DNA of 42,364 nt from positions 1-42,364 of the forward strand of contig JBGZBY010000062.1 of NCBI GenBank assembly GCA_041844915.1, written 5' to 3'. Source of the DNA: W11650 sp041844915. GTDB taxonomy: Bacteria; Bacillota; Clostridia; Lachnospirales; Vallitaleaceae. Below, in pieces: positions 24,004-31,393 of this stretch. The notes beneath the pieces were generated by a model. The model was not told the DNA's origin, did no database searches, and saw nothing but the letters and a program-made list of their open reading frames with translations. A program made the translations under genes and the position numbers. Positions within the stretch are counted from its first letter, which is position 1. Every line of letters begins with the position of its first letter.

Positions 24004-25221
24004 ATGGATATTTTAAATAAAACGATTTATGAATTGGTTCAAGAAAACAAAGAGGTCGCAAGCCTTCTTTATTCGCGTGGAGTGGTAAAGGAGGATGAGG
24101 AAATGCTGCATACGGTCGGAAAACGATTGAGTCTGGCAATGGCTTTGCAGGCCAAAAGGATAAATAAGGAGCTGTTTGTGAAGGAGCTTGCGGAATGCTT
24201 GGCGGCGCCGGAGGTGGATTTGACTCTGCGCAAGGTCAAGGAGGAGGACAAGGAAATAAAGGTCAAGGGAGTTTTGCCCTGCCCCGTCCGACTCCAGATG
24301 CTGGAAAAGGTAGAGGAATTCAGACAGCAGAATGATTGCAGCAATATGTCAATTGAGTTGCAGGCCGCGTCCATGGGCTTGACATGGCTTAAGGACAGCG
24401 TAAAGGATGCGGAGAGCGCAGATGATATTGCTGATTTATTTTTATCAGCGGGCTTTGAAATGTTTTTTGATAAGGACTTGATCGGAAGATTTCGAGAGCA
24501 GAGGATTTTTGAGGACTATACCGGTATTGCTCGGTATCATTCGGATTTTGAAAATGAGAAAATTTCTCTGCGTGATCCGGAGGGAATGTATTCGGTGCTG
24601 GCGGTTGTACCGGCAGTTTTCTTAATCAATGAAAATGAACTGCGGGGCAGAGTGATACCAACCTCATGGGAAGAAATCCTGTCGGAGGAATGGGAAAATA
24701 GCGTCAGTCTTTCGGTCGGTGACTTCGATATGTTCAATTCACTGCTTTTAAATATGTATAAGCTTTTTGGCTATGAAGGTGTTAGAAAGCTGGCGAGAAG
24801 CTTTCATAAGTCCCTTCATCCCTCGGAAATGATAACCTCCAATCGCCGCGCCGATAAGCCGGCTGTCAATATCATGCCTCTATTTTTCAGTAAGATGGCA
24901 AAGGCTCCGATGAGGGTAGTATGGCCGAAGGAGGGGGCGGTTCTTTCTCCCATTTTCATGCTGTCCAAAAAAGAAAAAAAAGAAAAGCTGAAACCTTTGA
25001 CGGATTTGCTGGCTGGGAAGGAAATCGGAGAGATTTTAAGCCATCAGGGCAGATTTCCGTCCCTTCATCCGGAGATTGACAATCAAATTCCGGAGGGAAG
25101 CTCTTTCGTTTGGATTGGATGGGATATGATCCATAAGGAGGATATCAGCAAATTGATTGCCGAATGCAAAAGGATTTTTGAAGAAAGCAGCGGACTTAAT
25201 GCCAGCATAAAGCAGGCGTGA
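24004..25221 (+). CDS. Cytoplasmic DUF1858 plus iron-type substrate-binding domain protein
   Basis: The 405 residues have two parts. Residues 3-62 form a small helical domain that resembles DUF1858 (LNKTIYELVQENKEVASLLYSRGV). Residues 85-400 resemble an AfuA-type (COG1840) extracellular solute-binding fold: VAVVPAVFLINENEL, then TSWEEILSEEW, GDFDMFNSLLLNMYKLFGYEGV, and NIMPLFFSKM. There is no signal peptide, lipobox or membrane helix, so it should be cytoplasmic. A CPVR motif lies at the start of the second part. Fur-box-like control and two ATP/GTP-binding partners downstream suggest metal or cofactor handling. The start has an AAAGGAGAGGAA site. The assignment to the binding-protein fold is by pattern only. 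Confidence 0.65.
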   Translation: MDILNKTIYELVQENKEVASLLYSRGVVKEDEEMLHTVGKRLSLAMALQAKRINKELFVKELAECLAAPEVDLTLRKVKEEDKEIKVKGVLPCPVRLQMLEKVEEFRQQNDCSNMSIELQAASMGLTWLKDSVKDAESADDIADLFLSAGFEMFFDKDLIGRFREQRIFEDYTGIARYHSDFENEKISLRDPEGMYSVLAVVPAVFLINENELRGRVIPTSWEEILSEEWENSVSLSVGDFDMFNSLLLNMYKLFGYEGVRKLARSFHKSLHPSEMITSNRRADKPAVNIMPLFFSKMAKAPMRVVWPKEGAVLSPIFMLSKKEKKEKLKPLTDLLAGKEIGEILSHQGRFPSLHPEIDNQIPEGSSFVWIGWDMIHKEDISKLIAECKRIFEESSGLNASIKQA

Positions 25222-25442
25222 AATAAGCGCAGAGCATATATAAAAAATAAATGATTAAAAAAATACAAAGTGGATGCAAAAAATATAAATAATAAAATAA
25301 ATAAAAGGAAAACAAACATAAATACAAATAAAACATAAAACAAACAAAAAAACGAAATAGGAAAGGTTATTATCAAAAAAATCAGCAATATAAAATGCTT
25401 TAAGCATGGAAACGGATTAATGAAAAGGAAAAGAGGAAAATT
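25222..25442 (+). other. A-rich spacer inside the operon
   Basis: 221 bases with very high A content and almost no stable stem. No gene or promoter recognised. It could carry a leader that affects translation of the GTPase. Confidence 0.4.
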
Positions 25443-26141
25443 ATGAAGCTTATTACATTTTCGGGGCCGCCGTCTTCGGGGAAGACCTCGGTTATTTTAA
25501 AAACGGTTCGAGCGCTACAGGAAAGAGCTTTAAAGGTAGCAGCGGTAAAATTTGACTGTCTGTATACGGATGACGATGAGCTTTATCAGAAGCAGGGAAT
25601 TCCAGTGAAAAAAGGGCTTTCCGGCGGACTTTGTCCGGATCACTACTTTGTTGCCAACATTGAGGAGGTTATGCAATGGGGCTTGTCTTTGGGAGCAGAT
25701 GTGCTGATTAGCGAAAGCGCCGGCTTGTGTAACCGCTGTTCACCGTATATTGAGGAGGTTTTAGCGATTTGTGTGATCGATAATCTAAGCGGAATTAATA
25801 CGCCGAAAAAAATTGGTCCAATGCTAAAATCGGCGGATATTGTGGTGATTACCAAGGGAGATATTGTTTCCCAAGCAGAGCGGGAGGTTTTTGCGTCCAG
25901 AGTGCGGTCGGTTAATCCAAAGGCAATTACCATGCATATCAACGGTTTGACGGGACAGGGAGCGTATGAGCTAAGCACCTTATTGCACGAAGATAAAAAA
26001 CAGGCGGATAGCTTGCAGGGGAAAAAGCTTCGTTTTTCCATGCCGGCGGCACTATGCTCCTATTGCTTGGGAGAACGCCGAATCGGGAGCGATTATCAGC
26101 TGGGCAATGTTAGAAAAATTAATCTGGAGGAAAGTAAATGA
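25443..26141 (+). CDS. HypB/CobW-like metal-chaperone GTPase
   Basis: The 232 residues have a P-loop GPPSSGKTS at 8-16 and the G4-like TKGD at 137-140, with NGLTGQGAYEL near 167 standing where HypB has its G5 region. The overall order resembles SIMIBI GTPases of the HypB/CobW/UreG group, which load nickel or other metals into enzymes. Two CxxC pairs, Cys96/Cys99 (ESAGLCNRC) and Cys205/Cys208 (ALCSYC), plus Cys39, Cys64 and Cys110, could bind metal. There is no His-rich N-terminus like that of some HypB. The next gene starts within its stop region (4-base overlap), so it is coupled to the ATPase. Confidence 0.75.
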   Translation: MKLITFSGPPSSGKTSVILKTVRALQERALKVAAVKFDCLYTDDDELYQKQGIPVKKGLSGGLCPDHYFVANIEEVMQWGLSLGADVLISESAGLCNRCSPYIEEVLAICVIDNLSGINTPKKIGPMLKSADIVVITKGDIVSQAEREVFASRVRSVNPKAITMHINGLTGQGAYELSTLLHEDKKQADSLQGKKLRFSMPAALCSYCLGERRIGSDYQLGNVRKINLEESK

Positions 26142-27166
26142 GCCAAATAAAAAGAGAAGAGCTGCTTGACCGCCCTTTGCAGGAGGTATTGGAAAATTAT
26201 CCTTTTTTAGGTGATTTTATTGAAGAAAATAATTTACAGGGCAGGGCGAAGGGAGAAGAAAGCTTTCGTCAAATGCTGGAGCAGATCGGTGAAGAGGATA
26301 GAGAAGAATGGGCGATTGATCTGGAACGCTTGAAGGAGGGCTTTTTTGAATACTTTCTGGCAATGGCGGATTTTTTGGGACTTGCGGAGGAAAAGAGCGT
26401 AGAGGAAATGACGATTTTACCGGGCTTTGATAAGTCAGGAGTACCGGAACAGTTTGCTGCGCTGACCTTAAAAAGGGGAGAGATCGTTGCAATCGTCGGC
26501 CCTACGGGTTCGGGTAAGAGCCGACTTTTAGCGGATATTGAGTGGACGGCGGATAGAGATACGCCGACGAAGCGTCGAATCTTGATTAATGGCAAGCCTG
26601 CCGACAAAAAATGGCGGCTTTCCACCAGCAATAATCTAGTTGCACAGCTTTCCCAGAATATGAATTTTGTTATGGATTTGACAGTTCGAGAATTTATTGA
26701 GCTTCACGCTGCCAGCCGTATGGCGGAAAATATTGAGGAAATTACCCAAAAGATTTTTTCCAAAGCCAATGAGCTGGCAGGGGAAAAATTTGCGATTGAA
26801 ACGCCGATCACTGGTCTTTCCGGCGGGCAGTCTAGAGCCTTAATGATTGCAGATACGGCGATTTTATCGCAATCGCCGATTGTTTTAATCGACGAAATTG
26901 AAAATGCTGGGATTGATCGAAGAAAGGCACTGGAGCTTTTGGTCGGGGAGGAAAAAATTGTTTTGATGGCAACACATGATCCGATTTTAGCGCTGATGGC
27001 GGACAAGAGGGTAATTATTGCAAATGGCGGAATTGCCGGAATCTTGGATACCGATCTGGAGGAAAAGGCGCTGCTGGAGAAGCTGCAAAAGCTGGATCAA
27101 TTGATTTTTCGTAAGCGGGAGGAGCTTCGCTACGGCAGGCGTTTGCAGAATTTTGAAATTGGTTAG
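26138..27166 (+). CDS. Soluble ABC ATPase with a DUF1858-like N-terminal module
   Basis: The 342 residues begin with about 100 residues not found in ordinary transporter ATPases. They open LLDRPLQEVLENYPFLGDFIEENNL, which resembles the N-terminal module of the substrate-binding-like protein two genes upstream. The ABC core has Walker A GPTGSGKS at 121-128, signature LSGGQ at 227-231, Walker B IVLIDEIE at 248-255 and the switch histidine in MATHDP. There is no membrane segment and no permease in the operon, so it is probably a soluble motor or sensor. It ends with a terminator at 27175-27202. An AGGAAAG site precedes the start, which overlaps the GTPase gene. Confidence 0.8.
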   Translation: MSQIKREELLDRPLQEVLENYPFLGDFIEENNLQGRAKGEESFRQMLEQIGEEDREEWAIDLERLKEGFFEYFLAMADFLGLAEEKSVEEMTILPGFDKSGVPEQFAALTLKRGEIVAIVGPTGSGKSRLLADIEWTADRDTPTKRRILINGKPADKKWRLSTSNNLVAQLSQNMNFVMDLTVREFIELHAASRMAENIEEITQKIFSKANELAGEKFAIETPITGLSGGQSRALMIADTAILSQSPIVLIDEIENAGIDRRKALELLVGEEKIVLMATHDPILALMADKRVIIANGGIAGILDTDLEEKALLEKLQKLDQLIFRKREELRYGRRLQNFEIG

Positions 27167-27174
27167 CTAAGGCT

Positions 27175-27202
27175 AAAAAAAGAGGGCTGGCTCTCTTTTT
27201 TT
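27175..27202 (+). terminator. Terminator of the metal-handling operon
   Basis: A-run, 6-bp GC-containing stem (AGAGGG/CTCTCT with a G-T pair) and a long T-run just after the ATPase stop. Confidence 0.85.
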
Positions 27203-27249
27203 ATGACGCTCCCGACGGCATAGCAGACATTATATATATTCACTCACCT

Positions 27250-27415
27250 CAACAGCCATTCATATAAAATCGCCATCACAGTACCGTCCGCCTCCCGAGC
27301 CATGTCATCCCTTTTGGAAGGTCGCCCGTTATCCGAAGCGACCGCAGGGAGCAAGTTTCGACGCGCCTTCCAAAAGAGATGGCAAAATGGGCTTGCATGG
27401 CAATACCGCGAGGCA
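27250..27415. repeat. Dispersed repeat element, copy 2
   Basis: Second copy of the element at 13397-13560. The core here has perfect 11-base inverted ends, CTTTTGGAAGG and CCTTCCAAAAG, about 47 bases apart, enclosing the shared GCAGGGAGCAAG block. Copies differ by many substitutions, but block order and spacing hold. Positions 27203-28300 contain no convincing gene. Confidence 0.6.
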
Positions 27416-27496
27416 TTTCCCTATAGATTCTGGTTCGTAGGGCTGTGATAAGAATTTCTAAATTTTAATGAAATTCTAATCTGATTCCACAAATTG

Positions 27497-27633
27497 CGGT
27501 TTGCCATTTTCCATTTTCCTTTTAATTGCTCTTTTTCTTTACGGTTTGCCCTTTCTTCATCTTTCTTTTAATCATTCTTTTTCTTTACAGTTTGCCTTTT
27601 CTTCATCTTTCTTTTAATCATTCTTTTTTTTTA
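27497..27633 (+). repeat. 46-bp pyrimidine-rich tandem repeat, three copies
   Basis: Units start at 27497, 27542 and 27588. Each has GGTTTGCC or AGTTTGCC followed by a T/C-rich run and TTTTAATCATTC. The last two are almost identical. Confidence 0.8.
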
Positions 27634-27635
27634 CT

Positions 27636-27877
27636 GTCGAACGCAAATCCCTGCGGAATTTTCTGCCTCTCGGTGTTGACGAATCAGTCGCCGAGGCAAA
27701 CCCTCGCACATGCCTTAAGGCAAAGATAAACTTAGGCATATAGAGCGTGTGCTAGGGTCGAACGCAAATCCCTGCGGGATTTTCTGCCTCTCGGTGCTGG
27801 CGAATCAGTCGCCGAGGCAAACCCTTGCACACGCCTTAAGAATACGATGAATTTAAAACGATAGCGCGTACGATGGG
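27636..27877. repeat. 121-bp direct repeat, two copies
   Basis: Copies at 27636-27756 and 27757-27877. The first 80 or so bases (from GTCGAACGCAAATCCCTGCG) are nearly identical; the last 40 have diverged. Each holds an internal stem (TGCCTC..CGG / CCGAGGCA) and a weaker GCACA(C/T)GC / GCGTGTGC-type pairing that is preserved in part by paired changes. Confidence 0.8.
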
Positions 27878-28104
27878 GACGACTTTTTCTCTCTGTTTTG
27901 CTAAAATGCTATTGTAATAAAAATGGATTTCTAATAATAATGAAGGAGAGGGAAAATAGAAAAAAGAGAAAACACATAGAATATTTTATAAGGAGGAAGA
28001 GGAATCAGAAAAAGCATCGTTCTGAAATACTGTGGGGCGAGGCTTTTTTTTGTTTTTTGCTGAAGCAAATCCCTCGCATAATTAGTTAGAAGATAAGTTA
28101 AAGA

Positions 28105-28294
28105 TCAAATCAGTTTAAAAGAGTATATCGATCCGTTCATGGGTGAGCCGGAAAAAGAGAGCAAGAAGAAAACCGCTTTAGCGGTAGCTGAAACAGTATG
28201 CGGGAGGCAGACCTTTGGTGCGCTTACAAGCGCAGCCAGTAACGACCCCTTATAGGGGCAGAGCAAACCGCCAGCTCAGCCGGCGGTTTTGATT
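28105..28294 (+). ncRNA. Candidate structured RNA (possibly raiA-like)
   Basis: About 190 bases in a region with no gene. Stems: 28172-28185 (ACCGC/GCGGT, loop TTTA), 28216-28238 (TGG-TGCGCT paired with AGCGCA-g-CCA), 28246-28258 (CCCCT/AGGGG) and a terminal hairpin 28265-28289 (AAACCGCC/GGCGGTTT) followed by TTTGATT. The T-run lies only on the + side, favouring + strand transcription. Size and features such as GGTGAGC and TAACGACC remind me of the raiA RNA motif, but I cannot confirm it. No clear promoter was found. Confidence 0.5.
28265..28294 (+). terminator. Terminator at the end of the candidate RNA
   Basis: 8-bp GC-rich stem with a 9-base loop and TTTTGATT after it; it faces the convergent lyase gene. 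Confidence 0.75.
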
Positions 28295-28300
28295 GTGGGC

Positions 28301-29764
28301 TTACAGACTATCGCCTAGGTCTTTGCGGAATTTTTCCAGCAGTCTTTCCGGCCAGTCGTTCTTTGCCTTTAGTTTTCCAAAGAAAAAGCGAAGGATTTCC
28401 GGTTCCTCGACCCATTCCAAGCCGCCGATCAACTGCCGATTTTGATACAGCCATTCCAGCCGATCGACAACAAACATAACATGAGAAACGCTGAACACTC
28501 TGCGGGGGAGAGCCAGTCGCAGCAATTCCATATCCGCCATCGGTTCGAAGCCGTTTTCCTCTCTCTGCTCCGATAAAGTGCCTCTCTCCATGCCGCGAGC
28601 GCCGCTGGCAATAAAAAGCGCCGCCGCCAAAGCACCGGCGGGATATTCTGCCTGCGGAATATGTGGAAGAAAATCTTTGGCATTGATATGACAGCCCAGA
28701 CCGCCGGCCGGAGTGACGACGGGAATCCCTCTTTTCACCAGCTCTCTAACCATAAATTCAATAAAAATCGGACCCTGTGAAATCACATCCTCGTCCATGG
28801 TTTCTTCAATACCGACCGCCATTGCTTCCATCTCCCTTACGGAAATACCGCCATAGGTCAAAAATCCTTCAAACAGAGGAATGTATTCCTGCATCCGTTT
28901 GAACAACTTTTCATCAGAGGTGCAGATTCCGCCGCCCCTGGCACAGCCCAGCTTTCGAGCAGAGAAGTAGATGATATCCGACAGCTTGCCCAGTGTGGTA
29001 CTGATCTCATTGATGGTCATTTGCCGGCAGGAAGCTTCTCTGACCTTGATAAAATGAAGATTATCGGCCAAAAGGCTTGCATCAAGGACAAGAGGAATGC
29101 TGGCGGCGCGGCAGATTTGGCTGACCTCGGTATAATTGGCCAGTGAGAAGGGCTGTCCGCCAATCAGATTGGTACCGGCCTCCATGCGGACAAAGGCGAT
29201 ATTTTTGCTGCCAAGGGCCGCGATTCTTTCTTTTAGCAAAGCGGTATCCATATTTCCCTTAAATGGATAGTCGGAATTGAGCTGCTTTCCTTCCCTGCCA
29301 ATCAATTCCTCCACCCTTCCGCCCAGTAGAACAACATGCGCCTTTGAGGTGGTGAAGTGGTAATTCATCATGACCGCCTGCTCCGGCTTTACTAAAACCT
29401 TGGAAATAATATGCTCGCAGGCTCTTCCTTGATGCGCAGGCAAAAAGTAGGTCATGCCGAACATTTTTTTGATGGCTGCTTCCAGTCGAAAAAAGGTTTC
29501 CGAGCCGGCATAGCTGTCATCGGCTTGGAGCATGACCGCCTGCTGTCGATCGGACATGGCGTTGACGCCGCTGTCGGTCAGCATGTCCAAAAACACATCA
29601 CGGTTTTTCAGCAGAAAGGTATTAAAACCGGCTTCCTTTATGGCTTCCAGCCTTTTTTCCGGCTCTGCCAGATTCAGTTTTTGAACCACTCTTGCCTTGT
29701 GCATTTCCAGCGGGAAGCTTTCTTGTGACATCCACTTAATATTTTTCATTTGCTTTCTGCGCAC
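28301..29764 (-). CDS. PLP-dependent beta-eliminating lyase, tyrosine phenol-lyase/tryptophanase family (divergent)
   Basis: The family splits tyrosine to phenol, or tryptophan to indole, plus pyruvate and ammonia. The 487 residues align along the whole length with tyrosine phenol-lyase. Matching residues are Tyr85 (SYAGSE), the FTT block (137-139), Asn199 or Asn200 region (GTNLIGGQP), Asp228, the PLP lysine Lys271, Arg394 in MERG and FF460-461. MERG with Arg is the phenol-lyase form; tryptophanase has no Arg there. However, the Arg usually found three residues after the PLP Asp (DATR) is Leu231 (DASL), and the usual Lys-Asp is Lys271-Leu272. Substrate is thus uncertain. GTG at 29764 is chosen because GGAGG lies 11 bases upstream. 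Confidence 0.8.
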   Translation of the reverse strand: MRRKQMKNIKWMSQESFPLEMHKARVVQKLNLAEPEKRLEAIKEAGFNTFLLKNRDVFLDMLTDSGVNAMSDRQQAVMLQADDSYAGSETFFRLEAAIKKMFGMTYFLPAHQGRACEHIISKVLVKPEQAVMMNYHFTTSKAHVVLLGGRVEELIGREGKQLNSDYPFKGNMDTALLKERIAALGSKNIAFVRMEAGTNLIGGQPFSLANYTEVSQICRAASIPLVLDASLLADNLHFIKVREASCRQMTINEISTTLGKLSDIIYFSARKLGCARGGGICTSDEKLFKRMQEYIPLFEGFLTYGGISVREMEAMAVGIEETMDEDVISQGPIFIEFMVRELVKRGIPVVTPAGGLGCHINAKDFLPHIPQAEYPAGALAAALFIASGARGMERGTLSEQREENGFEPMADMELLRLALPRRVFSVSHVMFVVDRLEWLYQNRQLIGGLEWVEEPEILRFFFGKLKAKNDWPERLLEKFRKDLGDSL

Positions 29765-29947
29765 AAAATATGCGCCCTCCTTTTCGGGTCTGATTTTTTC
29801 TAAGAAATTTAAATCATAAGCATGGTGAGAGCTGCCAGCTATGATTATCCTTTCCTATATCTAGGTAGTTGTCAAAGACAAAAAACCGCTTAGTCCGCAG
29901 GCTCTTGCCCTTCTCCCTTTCAGATTGGAGTTTGCTTTATTTTTAAA

Positions 29948-29976
29948 AGTATACATCTAAGCGTATGCTTTTGCAA
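29948..29976 (-). promoter_or_regulatory. Promoter of the lyase gene
   Basis: Minus strand: TTGCAA (29971-29976), spacer 17, TATACT (29948-29953). The leader of about 175 bases has no recognised riboswitch, leader peptide or attenuator. Confidence 0.7.
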
Positions 29977-30041
29977 GGATTTCTTGAAAAATAGAGAGAG
30001 TTTTCGGCAGAAAGAGCAAAGGGCAGGGCAGTGGACTTATC

Positions 30042-30254
30042 TTAAGATTTTTGCTGATGAGCCTCGGCTTGATAAATTTTTGTTATCAGCCAGATCAGAC
30101 CGGCCGCCAAGAGGATATGTCCCAAGTCAGATGCGCCGGAGAGAGCGGCAATACGAATCGTAGGCGCGCCTTTTCCGACTACCTCATAAATTTCAAAAAC
30201 CGTCATGGCGACAAGTGTAAAGGTAAGTCCGGTTACATAGAGATAGAGCGGATT
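30042..30254 (-). pseudogene. Possible remnant of a small membrane protein
   Basis: An open minus-strand frame of 70 codons ends at 30042 with TAA and has a stop just upstream at 30255-30257. It encodes a two-helix-like sequence (LYLYVTGLTFTLVAMTVFEI, then ILLAAGLIWLITKIY). The only ATG (30206) has no ribosome binding site. Upstream frames are broken. The rest of 29977-30539 shows no gene. Confidence 0.3.
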
Positions 30255-30539
30255 TTAATGCATTTTTTCATAGTCGGGAATTGGCGTCCCGTCGATTTGA
30301 AAAATCTGCTCGTGACGGCGCTGGAATTGAGTTCAATGGCGATTTAGCACTTCATTCCAGTAAAGATAGCGCTGCTTCTAAAGCCGGCTTTTCATCCGAC
30401 CTTAGGCCGGAGCATACGCTGAGAATTGACCGGTATGCAGCTGCCGTTTTTAAGAGAATTTCAGCTCTGACTTTAAAATGAGAGTATACTTTGGGAATTA
30501 AGGAAGAATTGACCAGGGAAATATCTTCGGTGGCGGATA

Positions 30540-30568
30540 TTGTTTTTTATAAGCAGATATGTTACAAT
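30540..30568 (+). promoter_or_regulatory. Promoter before radC
   Basis: TTGTTT 30540-30545, spacer 17, TACAAT 30563-30568, about 110 bases before radC. It may drive radC-mreCD-mrdA. Confidence 0.55.
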
Positions 30569-30679
30569 TACCTTCAAGGCATATCTATTTCTTTTATCCC
30601 CCATGTGAGGAACATTTTAATTTAAAAAGCTTTATTTTTTGCGCAGTATCGGCAAAAAAGGAGGAGAAGGGAAAGCGAT

Positions 30680-31348
30680 ATGATGAATTTACTGGCATGT
30701 GAAATGCCTTATGAAAAGCTGCTGGAGCATGGTGCGGAGAAGCTGACGGATGTAGAGCTGCTGGCGATTCTTTTGCGCACGGGAACAAGAGAAAAATCCC
30801 CGCTGGACCTGGCGAGGGAAATTTTAAAGGACGGACAGGGCTTTCGTGGAATCGGTGCAAGGACTCTGACAGAGCTGCAAGAGATCAAAGGAATCGGTAA
30901 GGTCAAGTCGATTCAACTCAAGGCGATTCTTGAAATAGCCAAGCGTTATCAGAAGGAAAAGGGAAAGAATTATTACCGTATTGGCAGTCCCAGAGAAATA
31001 GCGGAATATTATATGGCGGAAATGAGCGCCTTGCCACAGGAGCATTTTAAAGTGATTTTACTGAATACCAAAAACGAAATACTGGCAGATCGCAATCTTT
31101 TTGTCGGCACGGTCAACCGCTCGCTGGTTAGTCCCCGCGAGGTATTTGAATATGCGCTGAAAAATGCGGCGGTGGCGGTGGTCTTTATGCACAATCATCC
31201 CAGCGGAGATCCGGAGCCGTCGCACGAAGATATTATGATTACTAGGAAATGCAATGAAATTGCTAAGCTCATGGATATTTCCCTGCTTGACCATATCATC
31301 ATTGGCAGGGGCTGTTTTGTCAGCCTGAAGCAGAGAGGGCTTTACTGA
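30680..31348 (+). CDS. radC: RadC/YicR family JAMM-domain protein
   Basis: Named for DNA repair, but its true role is uncertain in the literature. The 222 residues have an N-terminal helix-hairpin-helix-like region (ELQEIKGIGKVKSIQLKAILE) and a C-terminal JAMM metalloprotease fold. The metal motif is intact: HNH at 171-173 and S181-x-x-D184 in HNHPSGDPEPSHED. Full-length proteins are about 225 residues, so it is complete. A second ATG follows the first directly; AGGAGG lies upstream. It stands just before mreC, the common order in Firmicutes. Confidence 0.93.
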   Translation: MMNLLACEMPYEKLLEHGAEKLTDVELLAILLRTGTREKSPLDLAREILKDGQGFRGIGARTLTELQEIKGIGKVKSIQLKAILEIAKRYQKEKGKNYYRIGSPREIAEYYMAEMSALPQEHFKVILLNTKNEILADRNLFVGTVNRSLVSPREVFEYALKNAAVAVVFMHNHPSGDPEPSHEDIMITRKCNEIAKLMDISLLDHIIIGRGCFVSLKQRGLY

Positions 31349-31393
31349 CGATTTGGGATGAGGATTTGATATAGAAAAGGATACCTTCCGAAA

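Noticed and set aside
27526..27729. A 67-residue hydrophobic frame
   Set aside because: It is the direct translation of the 46-bp pyrimidine repeat.
27497..27877. CRISPR array
   Set aside because: Repeat units are 46 and 121 bases, adjacent without spacers, and there are no cas genes.
27898..28089. A 63-residue reading frame rich in Lys and Arg
   Set aside because: No ribosome binding site, lies in a repeat and RNA region, and composition follows the A-rich DNA.
30051..30481. Plus-strand frames of 66-98 residues before radC
   Set aside because: No ribosome binding sites and no recognisable domain; the opposite strand looks like a decayed gene.
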